DNA from: Nonomuraea guangzhouensis
GTDB taxonomy: Bacteria > Actinomycetota > Actinomycetes > Streptosporangiales > Streptosporangiaceae
Direction: 5' to 3'
Assembly (NCBI RefSeq): GCF_019396345.1
Contig: NZ_JAHKRM010000003.1
Span: forward strand, 62,001 to 126,000
Length of the DNA: 64,000 nt
The notes under the pieces were generated by a model. That model did no database searches, had not been told where the DNA came from, and saw only the letters and a list, made by a program, of their open reading frames with translations. The translations under genes and the position numbers were made by a program. Below, one piece after another: positions 34,426 through 43,053 of the stretch. How positions within the stretch are numbered: position 1 is the stretch's first letter; every line of letters begins with the position of its first letter.

Positions 34426-35616
34426 TCACAGCGGGCGGGCGGCCAGGGCGGCCGCCCGGCGGGCACGCAGCACGATCTCCAGCTCGAAGCGGATGTCCGG
34501 ATCGGCGAGCTGGTCCCCGTAAAGCTCCTCCAACTGCCGCAGCCGATACCGAACCGTCTGCGGATGCACATGCAGCCGAGCCGCCACCTCCCCGGCTCCC
34601 CGGCCGTACCGCAGCCAGGCCAGCAGCGTCTCTGCCAGCCGGTCCTGCTGGGTGGGCCGCAGGTGGGCCAGCGGCGCCAGCCGTACCTCCGCCAGCGCCT
34701 CGACCAGCTCCTCGTCCTTGAACACGACCAGCGTCGCCATATGGTCCGTGCAGCGCAGCAGACCGCGCGGCAGCACGCCGCGCCCGGACAGCTCCAGCGC
34801 CTCGGCCGCCCACCGCAGCGACGACGCGGCGGCGGGCAGGGGCACGGCGGGCCCGATCGCGCCCAGGTAGCCGCGGAGCGCGGTCTCCAGCATGCGGGCC
34901 TGGCCGGGGCCGTTCGGGTCGGGTACGAGCAGGCATGGCGTGGTTCGTTCCAGGCCGATCAGCACGTCGGGCGGCAGCGCGGGGGAGCGGCAGGTGCCGT
35001 GCTGGTCGTCGAGCGCGACGCAGGCCACGGTCTTCGGCAGCCGCCACCCGGCGGCCTTGGCCAGGTCGGAGATGGCCTCAGAACCGGCGGGCGGCCGGCT
35101 CAGCAGCAGGTCGAGCAGCCGGTTGCGGCGCCGCTCGATCTCGCCCGCCGCGTGTGCCCGAGCTTCGTCGAAGCCCTCGGCCGCGGCGTCGGCGAGTTGG
35201 TCGAGGTAGATGAAGATGGCCTCGCCCAGGTCGTACAGGGACTGTGGGGAGAGCCCGAGCGGGTCGGCGATCTCGGTCAGCCGCCGCCAGCCGACCCGGG
35301 CGCCCAGCCGCATCGCGGCCTGCAGCGGCTCCAGGTTGCGGCCCTCCGCCGCCTCGCCCTTGCCGATCATGCGGAACGGCTCGGGGTCCCAGGGGGCGGC
35401 GGGGTCCTGGATGTGGTCGAGGAAGCCGTCGATGGCCTGCTCGACGGTCATCCTGACGACCTTGATGTAGACCTCGTCGGATGGGCGGGCGTACTCGGGG
35501 ATGCGGGCCTGGATCTCCCCGATCACCTCGGCGGAGATCCGGCCGATTCCGGCCCTGAGCGTCTTCACGATGTCCGCGGAGATCCGGGTGTCGCTGGTGT
35601 CACTCTTGCTGGCCAT
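34426..35616 (-). CDS. PucR family transcriptional regulator
   Basis: This 396-residue regulator has a C-terminal PucR-type helix-turn-helix (about residues 335-390: EVAARLHVHPQTVRYRLRQL, then a FELEIVLRARR helix). An N-terminal all-helical sensory region (about 1-180) and a middle GGDEF-like/CdaR region complete it. The start at ATG 35616 has AGGAGGG four bases upstream; ATG 35634 is in frame but lacks a site. It converges with the CCR gene. PucR proteins respond to small metabolites such as purines or sugar acids. It might regulate the PKS-CCR operon, but only position suggests it. Confidence 0.9.
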   Translation of the reverse strand: MASKSDTSDTRISADIVKTLRAGIGRISAEVIGEIQARIPEYARPSDEVYIKVVRMTVEQAIDGFLDHIQDPAAPWDPEPFRMIGKGEAAEGRNLEPLQAAMRLGARVGWRRLTEIADPLGLSPQSLYDLGEAIFIYLDQLADAAAEGFDEARAHAAGEIERRRNRLLDLLLSRPPAGSEAISDLAKAAGWRLPKTVACVALDDQHGTCRSPALPPDVLIGLERTTPCLLVPDPNGPGQARMLETALRGYLGAIGPAVPLPAAASSLRWAAEALELSGRGVLPRGLLRCTDHMATLVVFKDEELVEALAEVRLAPLAHLRPTQQDRLAETLLAWLRYGRGAGEVAARLHVHPQTVRYRLRQLEELYGDQLADPDIRFELEIVLRARRAAALAARPL

Positions 35617-35675
35617 CGTCCCTCCTGTCGCCATTGTTACCCGCGCGGCAGAGGTTTGTGTAGCAAGTGCTTGTT

Positions 35676-35879
35676 TTACTTCTGTACGAAGGCGCCGAAC
35701 TCCTCCACGTCGATCAGGCCGTCCCCGTCCTTGTCGAGCCGCTGCACCCCGGCCTGTGCCGCCTCCAGTGTGATCGGCTGACCCAGCACCTCCATCAGCT
35801 TCACCAGCTCTACGGCGGAGATCCGGCCGTCCTTGTCAGCGTCGATCAGGTCGAAGGTGATCGTGTAATCGGTGCTCAT
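35676..35879 (-). CDS. Two-EF-hand calcium-binding protein
   Basis: This 67-residue protein consists of two EF-hands. The first calcium loop is DADKDGRISAVE (about residues 13-24) and the second is DKDGDGLIDVEE (about 49-60). Both have the ligand positions 1, 3, 5 and 12 filled with Asp/Glu. Small EF-hand proteins like calerythrin are common in actinomycetes and probably buffer or sense cytosolic calcium. It is a single gene, with a short leader containing GGGCGACC before the ATG. It has no signal peptide. Confidence 0.93.
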   Translation of the reverse strand: MSTDYTITFDLIDADKDGRISAVELVKLMEVLGQPITLEAAQAGVQRLDKDGDGLIDVEEFGAFVQK

Positions 35880-35908
35880 GGGTCGCCCTTTCGCGAGATC
35901 CGTGTCGG

Positions 35909-36787
35909 TCAGACCTTAGTGGCGCTTTCTCGGAGTGCGTCGATGAATGCCCTGACTTCTGGCCTTTTATCGCCGGAACGCCAGGCGATGGCCAGCTCGC
36001 CCGGCGGGAGCCCGGTCACCGGGCGGTAGACCAGGCCGGGCCGTTTGTACAGCGCGGCGTTGCCCTCGGCCACCAGGACGACGCCCAGACCGCTGGTCAC
36101 GGCCTCGAACACCTCTTCAGGCGTGTTGGCCGTGACCCCGATGACCGGCTCGTCGTCCCGGAACTCGCGGGCGAGCCAGTAGTCGCGCAGCGGCCCCGCC
36201 GAGGTGGGCAGCGCGATGAACGGCTCGTCGCGCAGGGCCGCGAACGGGATCTCCGCCAGCCCGGCGAGGGGGTGATCGTCCGGCATGGCCACGCCTCTGC
36301 CCTCAGTGGCGAGAACATGCGTGTTCAGCCCCTCGGGCACAGGCAGCCAGATGAAGGCCACGTCAGAACCGCCGTCGGTGAGGCCGCCACTGGGATCGTC
36401 CCAGCCGACCAGCCGCAGCGACACCTCCCAGCCGGGCATCGCCGCGCGGAACAGGCGCATCGCCTCCTGCTGGATCCCCCGCCCGACCGCCGTCTGCATG
36501 CCGATGACCAGGGTGCCCGTGGGCGCCGCGGCCCGCGCGGTCTCCAGCCCGGCGTTCCACCGGTCGAGCAGCTCGCGCGCGGTCGGCAGCAGCGCCTCGC
36601 CCTGCCTGGTGAGGACCACACCGGAGGGCACCCGCTCGAACAGGTCGAAGCCGAGCTGCCGTTCCAGCGCCCTGAGCTGCTTGGACAGTGCGGGCTGGGA
36701 GACGAACAGCCGCTCGGCCGCCCTGGTCACGTTCAGCTCCTCGGCCGTCGCGACGAAATAACGCAGGTCCCGCAGGTGCACGTCCAT
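35909..36787 (-). CDS. LysR family transcriptional regulator
   Basis: This regulator of about 292 residues begins MDVHLRDLRYFVATAEELNV, with an N-terminal HTH (AERLFVSQPALSKQLRALER) and a C-terminal periplasmic-binding-like effector domain. ATG 36787 or ATG 36793 could be the start, with no good ribosome binding site for either. It is divergent from the aldo/keto reductase gene. A palindromic T-N11-A site overlaps its start, the classic layout in which a LysR protein regulates itself and the divergent gene. The inducer is unknown. Confidence 0.93.
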   Translation of the reverse strand: MDVHLRDLRYFVATAEELNVTRAAERLFVSQPALSKQLRALERQLGFDLFERVPSGVVLTRQGEALLPTARELLDRWNAGLETARAAAPTGTLVIGMQTAVGRGIQQEAMRLFRAAMPGWEVSLRLVGWDDPSGGLTDGGSDVAFIWLPVPEGLNTHVLATEGRGVAMPDDHPLAGLAEIPFAALRDEPFIALPTSAGPLRDYWLAREFRDDEPVIGVTANTPEEVFEAVTSGLGVVLVAEGNAALYKRPGLVYRPVTGLPPGELAIAWRSGDKRPEVRAFIDALRESATKV

Positions 36788-36800
36788 AACCATCGGTTAT
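36786..36800. promoter_or_regulatory. LysR-type operator (T-N11-A palindrome)
   Basis: ATAACC-ATC-GGTTAT is a perfect 6-3-6 palindrome that fits the T-N11-A rule, located at the LysR start codon and about 40 bp before the aldo/keto reductase start. It is the best candidate binding site for autoregulation and for control of the divergent enzyme. Confidence 0.6.
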
Positions 36801-36840
36801 AGCAGAAGGTCTTGGACGCGTCGCCCGTACCGGAAGCAGG

Positions 36841-37833
36841 ATGAACCACATGAAGACACGTGAACTTGGAAACAACCTGCGGGTCCCCGCGATCGGCTTC
36901 GGCGCGATGGTGCTGTCCCCCGGCGTGTACGGCGACATCGACGACACCCGCGCCGAGACGGCGCTCAAGGCGGCACTCGACGCCGGAGCGACCCACATCG
37001 ACACCAGCGACGCCTACGGCGCGGACGGCCACAACGAGCGCCTGGTCGGCCGGGCGATCAAGGGCCGGCGCGACGAGGTGGTGGTCGCCACCAAGTTCGG
37101 CCTGGCCATCCCGGAGGGGGAGGCGAGCAGATCGCAGCCGGTGGGCTACGCGTTCGGCGAGCTGCGGGTGAACGCCGAGCCGCGGATGATCCGCCGTTAC
37201 GCCGAGCGGAGCCTGCGCAACCTGGACACCGACGTGATCGACCTCTACTACTCGCACTACGTGGACCCGGGCGTGCCGATCGAGGAGACGGCCGGAGCGG
37301 TGGCCGAGCTGGTCGAGGCCGGGCTGGTCAGGCACCTCGGCCTGTCGAACGTGACCGCCGACGAACTGCGCAGGGCGCACGTCGTGCACCCGGTGGCGGC
37401 CGTGCAGAACGAGTGGTCGATGTGGCGGCCGGTCGATCCCGACCTCCTCAAGACGGCCCGCGAGCTGAACGTGGGCATCGTGGCCTGGAGCCCGCTCGGC
37501 AACGGCTTCCTCACCGGCACCGTCCAGCAGCTGGGCGAGGGCGACTTCCGGCACAACGCGCCCCGCTTCTCCGCCGACAACCTCGCGAGCAACAACGATC
37601 GCTACGCCCCGATCAGGGACCTGGCCACCCGCCTGGGCATCACCCCCGCCCAGCTGGCCCTGGCCTGGCTGCTGCACCAGTACGAGCACGTGGTGGCCAT
37701 CCCGGGCAGCCGCACGCCCGCGCACATCGAGGAGAACCTGGCCGCCGCCGACCTCGTCCTGCACCGCGACACGCTGGCCCGCGTCGACGAGGCGCTCGCC
37801 GGATTCGAGGTGACCGGCGGCACCCTGCTCTGA
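36841..37833 (+). CDS. Aldo/keto reductase
   Basis: This enzyme of about 330 residues reduces aldehydes or ketones with NADPH in a TIM-barrel fold. The motifs are AIGFGAMVLSP at strand 1, the catalytic tyrosine in DTSDAYGADGHNE, KFGLA with the catalytic lysine, and the cofactor segment IPGSRTPAHIEENL near the C-terminus. ATG 36841 and ATG 36850 are both possible starts. It is divergent from the LysR regulator, which probably controls it. One base separates its stop from an upstream in-frame ATG of the GH13 gene, so the two may be co-transcribed. Confidence 0.93.
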   Translation: MNHMKTRELGNNLRVPAIGFGAMVLSPGVYGDIDDTRAETALKAALDAGATHIDTSDAYGADGHNERLVGRAIKGRRDEVVVATKFGLAIPEGEASRSQPVGYAFGELRVNAEPRMIRRYAERSLRNLDTDVIDLYYSHYVDPGVPIEETAGAVAELVEAGLVRHLGLSNVTADELRRAHVVHPVAAVQNEWSMWRPVDPDLLKTARELNVGIVAWSPLGNGFLTGTVQQLGEGDFRHNAPRFSADNLASNNDRYAPIRDLATRLGITPAQLALAWLLHQYEHVVAIPGSRTPAHIEENLAAADLVLHRDTLARVDEALAGFEVTGGTLL

Positions 37834-37866
37834 ATGTGCGACCGGCTCCTGGGTAGCGGTGGCGCC

Positions 37867-39528
37867 ATGCGACTGACGTACACGTCTGATTTGTGGTGGA
37901 AGAACGCCGTTGTCTACTGCCTGGACGTCGAGACGTTCAAGGACGGCAACGATGACGGGGTCGGCGACTTCCGCGGGCTCACGCAGGAGATCGACTACCT
38001 GGCGGGGCTGGGGGTCACCTGCCTGTGGCTGATGCCGTTCTTCCCGACCCCCAACCGGGACGACGGCTACGACATCACCGACTTCTACGCCATCGACCCG
38101 CGGCTCGGCACGCTGGGCGACTTCGTGGAGTTCATGCGGACCGCCAAGGACCGCGGTATGCGGGTGATCGCGGACCTGGTCGTGAACCACACCTCCGACC
38201 AGCACCCCTGGTTCATCGAGTCGCGGTCGAGCAAGAAGTCGCCGCTGCGCGACTGGTACGTCTGGTCGGACAAGCCGGAGCCGGACGATCCCCAGCAGGT
38301 GGTCTTCCCCGACAAGGAGGACAGCATCTGGCAGCTCGACACCTCGACCGGCCAGTACTACCTGCACAGCTTCTACCGCCACCAGCCCGACCTGAACGTC
38401 AGCAACCCCGAGGTGCGCGACGAGATCGCCAGGATCCTGGGCTTCTGGATGGAGCTGGGGCTGTCGGGGTTCCGGGTGGACGCGGTGCCGTTCCTCATCG
38501 AGAACGTCCAGCCCCAGCTGGCCGACCCGCACGAGTTCCTGGCGGACCTGCGGGCCTTCATGACCCGGCGTGAGGGCGCCTCGGTGCTGCTCGGCGAGGT
38601 CAACCTGGCCTACAAGGACCTGCTCGGCTACTTCGGCGAGGGGCTGGGCGACCAGCTCACCATGTGCTTCGACTTCATCGGCATGCAGCGCGCGTGGCTG
38701 GCGCTGGCGCGCGGCGAGGCCGAGCCGCTCGCCGACGCGCTCAGGTCCCGGCCCCGGCCGCCCAAGGACTGCCAGTGGGCGATGTTCCTGCGCAACCATG
38801 ACGAGCTGACGCTGGACAAGCTCACGGACGAGGAACGTCAGGAGGTCTTCCAGGCGTTCGGCCCCGAGAAGGACATGCAGATCTACGGCCGCGGCCTGCG
38901 CCGGCGCCTGCCGACCATGCTGGGCGGGGACATGCGCCGCATCAAGATGGCCTACAGCCTGCTGTTCTCGCTGCCGGGCACCCCTGTCATGTTCTACGGC
39001 GAAGAGATCGGCATGGGCGAGAACCTCGAGGCGGAGGGCCGCATGGCCGTACGGGTGCCGATGCAGTGGTCGCCGGACGGCGGCTTCAGCCGGGGCGCCC
39101 CCGAACGCGAGATGCCGGCCGGCGCCTACGCGCCCGCGCGGATCAACGTGGCCGACCAGAAGCGGGAGCAGGACTCGTTGCTGCGCTGGTTCCAGCTGCT
39201 CATCGAGCGCTATCGCGAGTGCCCGGAGCTGGCCTGGGGCGACTGCACGGTGCTGGAGACGGCCGATCCCGCGATCCTGGCGCACCGCTGCGACGCCGAC
39301 GGCGCCACGGTGGTGGTGCTCCACAACCTCGGCGAAACCGCGCAGGACGTGGAGCTGAAGCTGGCCGGGCTGGAGTCGCACACGCTCACGGACCTCCTGG
39401 TGGACGGGACACTGGATGTCTCGGAGGAGGGCGTGGCCCGGCTGACACTGGACCCGCACGGCTGCCGCTGGCTGCGCGCCTCGCCGAAGGAGATCCCCGC
39501 CGAGGACGCCTCGGTCATGTCTCACTAG
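37867..39528 (+). CDS. GH13 alpha-amylase family protein, trehalose-synthase-like
   Basis: This 553-residue enzyme resembles maltose alpha-D-glucosyltransferase (TreS), which interconverts maltose and trehalose. GH13 residues are D205 (GFRVDAVPF, nucleophile), E244 (LLGEVN, acid/base) and D312 (LRNHDELTL). The segments GIGDFRGL-like GVGDFRGL, DLVVNHTSDQHPW, HSFYRHQPDLN and MQWSPDGGFSR are typical. It lacks a fused maltokinase. ATG 37867 starts the conserved region; an in-frame ATG 33 bp upstream is possible. Its identity as TreS rather than another GH13 hydrolase is likely, not certain. Trehalose is the usual acceptor of mycolates in mycobacteria, which makes its position 3.4 kb from the PKS-CCR operon notable. 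Confidence 0.85.
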   Translation: MRLTYTSDLWWKNAVVYCLDVETFKDGNDDGVGDFRGLTQEIDYLAGLGVTCLWLMPFFPTPNRDDGYDITDFYAIDPRLGTLGDFVEFMRTAKDRGMRVIADLVVNHTSDQHPWFIESRSSKKSPLRDWYVWSDKPEPDDPQQVVFPDKEDSIWQLDTSTGQYYLHSFYRHQPDLNVSNPEVRDEIARILGFWMELGLSGFRVDAVPFLIENVQPQLADPHEFLADLRAFMTRREGASVLLGEVNLAYKDLLGYFGEGLGDQLTMCFDFIGMQRAWLALARGEAEPLADALRSRPRPPKDCQWAMFLRNHDELTLDKLTDEERQEVFQAFGPEKDMQIYGRGLRRRLPTMLGGDMRRIKMAYSLLFSLPGTPVMFYGEEIGMGENLEAEGRMAVRVPMQWSPDGGFSRGAPEREMPAGAYAPARINVADQKREQDSLLRWFQLLIERYRECPELAWGDCTVLETADPAILAHRCDADGATVVVLHNLGETAQDVELKLAGLESHTLTDLLVDGTLDVSEEGVARLTLDPHGCRWLRASPKEIPAEDASVMSH

Positions 39529-39668
39529 CTTTCTGGAAGATGTCCCGCTGCTGGGTGACGGTTGTGCGCGGACCGATGGAGCGGACGCGCCTCAGCCCGT
39601 GCGGACCACGCGCCCGGGCACGATACGGTTCGCGACACACCTGCGGGCCTGCCGGACATGAGCTAGGC

Positions 39669-40250
39669 ATGAACGTCACCGACATCGAGCCGCCGGAGCG
39701 CACCCAGCGCTTCGCGCATCTCTACGAGCAGACGTATGCCGCGTTACTGCGGTTCGTCGAGCGTCGCGTCCACCCCTCCCACGCCGAGGACGTGGTCGCC
39801 GACGTGTTCCTCGTCGCCTGGCGGCGCCTGGACGACGTGCCACGGGCGGCGGACGAGGCGCGGGCCTGGCTGTTCGGCGTCGCACACCGCACTCTCCGCA
39901 ACGGGCTGCGGGCCGACCAGCGGCGACAGGCGCTCACCGTCCGCATCGCCGACGACCAGCTGACCGGCGCTGCGGCGGCCGGGCTGAATCCCGAGCTGGT
40001 GGCACGCCGGCTCGACCTCGTCCAGGCGTGGCGGCGGCTCAGCCCGCTCCACCAGGAGACGCTCGCCTTGGCCGTGTGGGACGGCCTCACAGCCCCACAG
40101 GCCGCGCGGGTGCTCGGTATTTCCCCCGTCGCGTTCCGGCTTCGACTTACCCGGGCCCGGCGCGCCCTGCGCCACCACGCCGACGCGGCTCCCACCACAG
40201 AAACCCAGCCCGTGGCGACCGCCACCGTCGACTCCCGGAGCACGCGATGA
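39669..40250 (+). CDS. ECF-type RNA polymerase sigma factor
   Basis: This 193-residue sigma-70 factor has region 2 at about residues 15-85 (HLYEQTYAALLRFVERRVH, AEDVVADVFLVAWRRL) and region 4 at about 115-170 (LSPLHQETLALAVWDG, TAPQAARVLGISPVAFRLRL). The start is ATG 39669; the longer open frame upstream is antisense noise from the GH13 gene. The stop overlaps the next start (ATGA), so sigma factor and membrane partner are made together. It is the second such module in the window. Confidence 0.92.
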   Translation: MNVTDIEPPERTQRFAHLYEQTYAALLRFVERRVHPSHAEDVVADVFLVAWRRLDDVPRAADEARAWLFGVAHRTLRNGLRADQRRQALTVRIADDQLTGAAAAGLNPELVARRLDLVQAWRRLSPLHQETLALAVWDGLTAPQAARVLGISPVAFRLRLTRARRALRHHADAAPTTETQPVATATVDSRSTR

Positions 40251-41134
40251 ACGACACCCTCGACCACGCCCTGCGCGACCTGGACCCAGCTGTCACCCCG
40301 GCCGACCTGGACACCAGCACCGACCCCAAGGCTCGGGCCCTGCTGGCCCGGGTAATGGACACCGACCCGATGGGGGCGCCCACACCGACGATCAGCCGCC
40401 CTCGCGTGCTCACTGCCCGGCGGCTCACCATGATCGGCGGAGGGGTGGCCGCCGGCATCGCGGCGGTGCTGCTGCTGCCCGGCGTGTTCGGCGGCGGCGC
40501 GGCGATGGCAGCGTGGAGCGCGACGCCGCACACGGTGAGCGGTGACCAGGCCGCCGAGGCCCAGGAGAAGTGCCTTGACCACGCCCAGGACGCCGCCAAG
40601 CGCACAACCGGGCGCGAGCTCGGTTTCCGGCCCGTGGTGACCGAAGGCCGGGGGCCATGGACGCTCGTCTACGTTAACGACGACAGCAGCCATCTGGCCG
40701 AGATCAGGTGCCTGTTCCGCGATGGCGACATCGCTGCCGTGGGTGGCACCACGCCGGGGTCCGGCGCGCAGCCGCTTCCGCCGGTTCCCGCCGGGTCGGC
40801 GCGGGCCGCCCTCGGCTCGGTCGTGAGCTCGAGTGAGGAGAGCGTGCGTATCGTGACGGGCAGGGTCGGTGCCGGCGTGGTGGGTCTGGAGCTCTCTACG
40901 GAGGCGAAAGGCAGCGTGACCGCGACCGTCACCGGCGGCTATTTCGCGGCCTGGTGGCCGGACGCGCCGACGACGGAGGAGCGCGAGAACGCCTCACGTC
41001 GGGGCGGCGTCACGGGCGTCACGACAATCCTCCAGGACGGGTCGCGGCACAGCGTCTCCATCGAGGAGCTCACCGGCCGGACGAGCGCGCAGCTGAACAC
41101 ACCGGCCACGGGCGGCTCCGTCAAGCTCGACTGA
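40247..41134 (+). CDS. Membrane-anchored partner of the second ECF sigma factor
   Basis: This 295-residue protein has a cytoplasmic part of about 55 residues containing LDHALRDLDPAVTPADLDTS (a pattern seen in actinobacterial ECF partner proteins), one membrane segment at about 59-82, and an extracytoplasmic domain of about 210 residues with two cysteines. No zinc-binding anti-sigma motif is seen. The ATG overlaps the sigma stop. It is likely an anti-sigma factor or an envelope sensor that transduces a signal to the sigma factor. This follows from layout rather than from a recognised domain. Confidence 0.8.
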   Translation: MNDTLDHALRDLDPAVTPADLDTSTDPKARALLARVMDTDPMGAPTPTISRPRVLTARRLTMIGGGVAAGIAAVLLLPGVFGGGAAMAAWSATPHTVSGDQAAEAQEKCLDHAQDAAKRTTGRELGFRPVVTEGRGPWTLVYVNDDSSHLAEIRCLFRDGDIAAVGGTTPGSGAQPLPPVPAGSARAALGSVVSSSEESVRIVTGRVGAGVVGLELSTEAKGSVTATVTGGYFAAWWPDAPTTEERENASRRGGVTGVTTILQDGSRHSVSIEELTGRTSAQLNTPATGGSVKLD

Positions 41135-41141
41135 CCTGGTT

Positions 41142-41450
41142 CTAACGGGCTCTTCCGGACAACAATCCGGTCCAGATCGCCCGAGTCTCATTGATCGGCC
41201 GGATAGAGGTCTCGTGTACCTCGTGCTCGCGGCCGAACTGGACGGTGCGGCGGATGTACGCCTGCCCTGCGCTCTCGCACAGCTCGTAGACCGTCGTCCG
41301 GCAGAAACAGGTCCAGGCCACTACGCGCGCCCGCGCCAGCACCGGGTACGGCGTGCGCCACTCCAGCCGCACATGATCACGCTGAACCATGGCCACGTGC
41401 GGACTCAGACACTCATCCAGCACAGTCGGGGTGGTTGTGGAGTTGTCCAT
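41142..41450 (-). CDS. Small protein of unknown function in the Scr1/DUF397 cluster
   Basis: This 102-residue protein begins MDNSTTTPTVLDECLSPHVA, with GGAGGTGCGACCC in front of the ATG at 41450 as a good ribosome binding site. It is basic near the C-terminus (INETRAIWTGLLSGRAR), with several aromatic and cysteine residues (WTCFCRTTVYELC). No family is recognised. It lies 145 bp downstream of the ATPase-like gene on the same strand and converges with the sigma-partner gene. Genes of this kind are often seen beside XRE/DUF397 pairs in actinomycetes, but that is from memory. Confidence 0.65.
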   Translation of the reverse strand: MDNSTTTPTVLDECLSPHVAMVQRDHVRLEWRTPYPVLARARVVAWTCFCRTTVYELCESAGQAYIRRTVQFGREHEVHETSIRPINETRAIWTGLLSGRAR

Positions 41451-41595
41451 GGGTCGCACCTCCAGTGTGTGGTCAAGGGCTCGCCGGACGAGTTCGAGTC
41501 GTTTCGGCGAGTCCGTTGTCGCAGCATGTTTCGCCAATCTCGCGGCCTTGTTGCGCGGCTGCCCCGCCCGGCTTCTGCCCAGGTGGGTGCACCTG

Positions 41596-42039
41596 TCAGG
41601 TGTGGGGATCTATGGGAATTCGGGCTTGAACTATGCGTTCATGACTCTCCGTCAGGCTCGTATCCCAGGCGCCGTTGCAAATATGATCAACGATCTGTAG
41701 TCCCCTGCCTCCCGCTATGAGGCCGCTCAAGCCCCGCGAGTCTGCCAGGCGCCGTTGCGGATATTCAGTGGGATGGCCAGGGTCCGTCACCGTCACGCGG
41801 ACGCACGCTGGATCCGTATCGATGCTGAGTTGAACCCATTCCCGACCCGGGGTGAAGTGTGCATGCTTCAGGGAGTTGGTCACCAATTCGGAGACCACCA
41901 ACAAGACATCCTCCAGCAGGTCACTTTTCAGCCCCAAGTCGAGGGCTGACCATATGCGCACGATTTGGCGGGCTTGATGTGGAGTGTCGGGACTGGCGCG
42001 AAGCAACGTCCGGTGTACTTGGGAGCTATGTGCATACAT
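41596..42039 (-). CDS. ATP-binding protein of the HATPase_c/RsbW-like anti-sigma family
   Basis: This 147-residue protein has the GHKL ATPase fold: the N box LLVVSELVTNSLKHA, the G1 box VTVTDPGHP, and the G2 box GRGLQIVDHI. It is the single-domain form common in Streptomyces near XRE/DUF397 genes (AbaA-type clusters), thought to act as anti-sigma or regulatory kinases. The start is taken as ATG 42039 (MYAHSSQVHR); ATG 42072 (MSDLVSP) is possible. It is divergent from the XRE gene with 192 bp between. The targets are unknown. Confidence 0.88.
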   Translation of the reverse strand: MYAHSSQVHRTLLRASPDTPHQARQIVRIWSALDLGLKSDLLEDVLLVVSELVTNSLKHAHFTPGREWVQLSIDTDPACVRVTVTDPGHPTEYPQRRLADSRGLSGLIAGGRGLQIVDHICNGAWDTSLTESHERIVQARIPIDPHT

Positions 42040-42231
42040 GGATCCACCCTGGGGTGATACAAGATCGGACATACCTGGGGCATCTGGACTTACAGTCCTA
42101 CGATTTCGGTAGGCCCTCTCACAATGGCGTTCTATCCCTGTCCAGTCCTCAAAAGTAGGCGTACAGTTTCTTCCGGATTCACCGCGTGGGCGTAAGTGAG
42201 GGAGCACGGGCAGAGGGTCGAAAGGGTTGTT

Positions 42232-43053
42232 ATGGCCGAAAATGGGCAGGATCCTGGTAGGAAGGCATGGAAGGAATTCTCCTCCCGCCTCCGTTCGTAC
42301 CGGACGAAACAAGGGTTGAGCCAAGAGCGTCTAGCGGAGCGACTCACCTACAGCGAGAGCGCCGTGGGGCACGTTGAGCGCATGATGCGCAAGCCGAGCG
42401 AAGAGCTGACGCGAGAGATCGAGAAAGCTCTTGGCCTCCACGGACAGCTCCTGGAACTCCTCCCACAGATCCACAACTCTCTCGGGCCGAAGTGGTTCCA
42501 GGAGTGGCCACGTGTAGAAGCCGCCGCGCACACCATACGTACCTCGGAGCCGATGATCATTCCCGGTCTGCTCCAGACGGAAAGCTACGCAAGGCGAGTC
42601 TTCCTAGGTAAGCCAGGCGCGACAGAGGATGAAGCCGAGAAAGCGGTACAGCTTCGAATTCGACGGCAGTCTGTATTTCTCCGAAAGCCACCTCCGATGT
42701 ATTCGTCCCTGGTCGATGAAAATGTTCTTCACCGACCAGTGGGCGGAAAAGAGGTGATGCGCGAGCAGCTTGCGAAAATCCTGGAGATCCTCAATCCTCC
42801 TTACGTCACGGTCAGGGTGCTACCCCTTGCGGCAGGGCTGACCACGGGCCTGCTGGGCGCGTTCGAGGTGGCTACTCTGAGGGACGGCGGACCTGACCAC
42901 GCCTACATAGAGAGCGCTGAGGAAGGTCTGGTAACCAATCGCACTCAGACCGTACAAGCGCTTATTGTGCGATGGGATGCCCTGTCCAACATGGCGCATC
43001 CCGTTGACGCCAGCAGGGAGATCATACGCGAGGTGATGAGCCGCTATGAGTAA
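42232..43053 (+). CDS. XRE family regulator, Scr1-type (DUF5753)
   Basis: This 273-residue protein has an N-terminal helix-turn-helix (about residues 12-70; QERLAERLTYSESAVGHVE) and a C-terminal DUF5753 domain (about 90-270) with EPMIIPGLLQTESYARRV, RQSVFLRKPPP, and VRVLPLAAGLTTG, the standard features of the Scr1-family TA-like antitoxins. ATG 42232 with AAAGGG upstream is chosen over GTG 42196. The stop overlaps the DUF397 start by 8 bp. DUF397 partners are thought to be small toxin-like or co-regulatory proteins affecting development and antibiotic production. Confidence 0.93.
   Translation: MAENGQDPGRKAWKEFSSRLRSYRTKQGLSQERLAERLTYSESAVGHVERMMRKPSEELTREIEKALGLHGQLLELLPQIHNSLGPKWFQEWPRVEAAAHTIRTSEPMIIPGLLQTESYARRVFLGKPGATEDEAEKAVQLRIRRQSVFLRKPPPMYSSLVDENVLHRPVGGKEVMREQLAKILEILNPPYVTVRVLPLAAGLTTGLLGAFEVATLRDGGPDHAYIESAEEGLVTNRTQTVQALIVRWDALSNMAHPVDASREIIREVMSRYE

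Noticed and set aside
36733-39525. 930-codon antisense frame opposite the aldo/keto reductase and GH13 genes
   Set aside because: High-GC shadow of well-supported genes on the other strand; no domain-like content.
39529-39668. tRNA or riboswitch in the gap before the second sigma factor
   Set aside because: No cloverleaf or known aptamer pattern was found by eye in these 140 bp.
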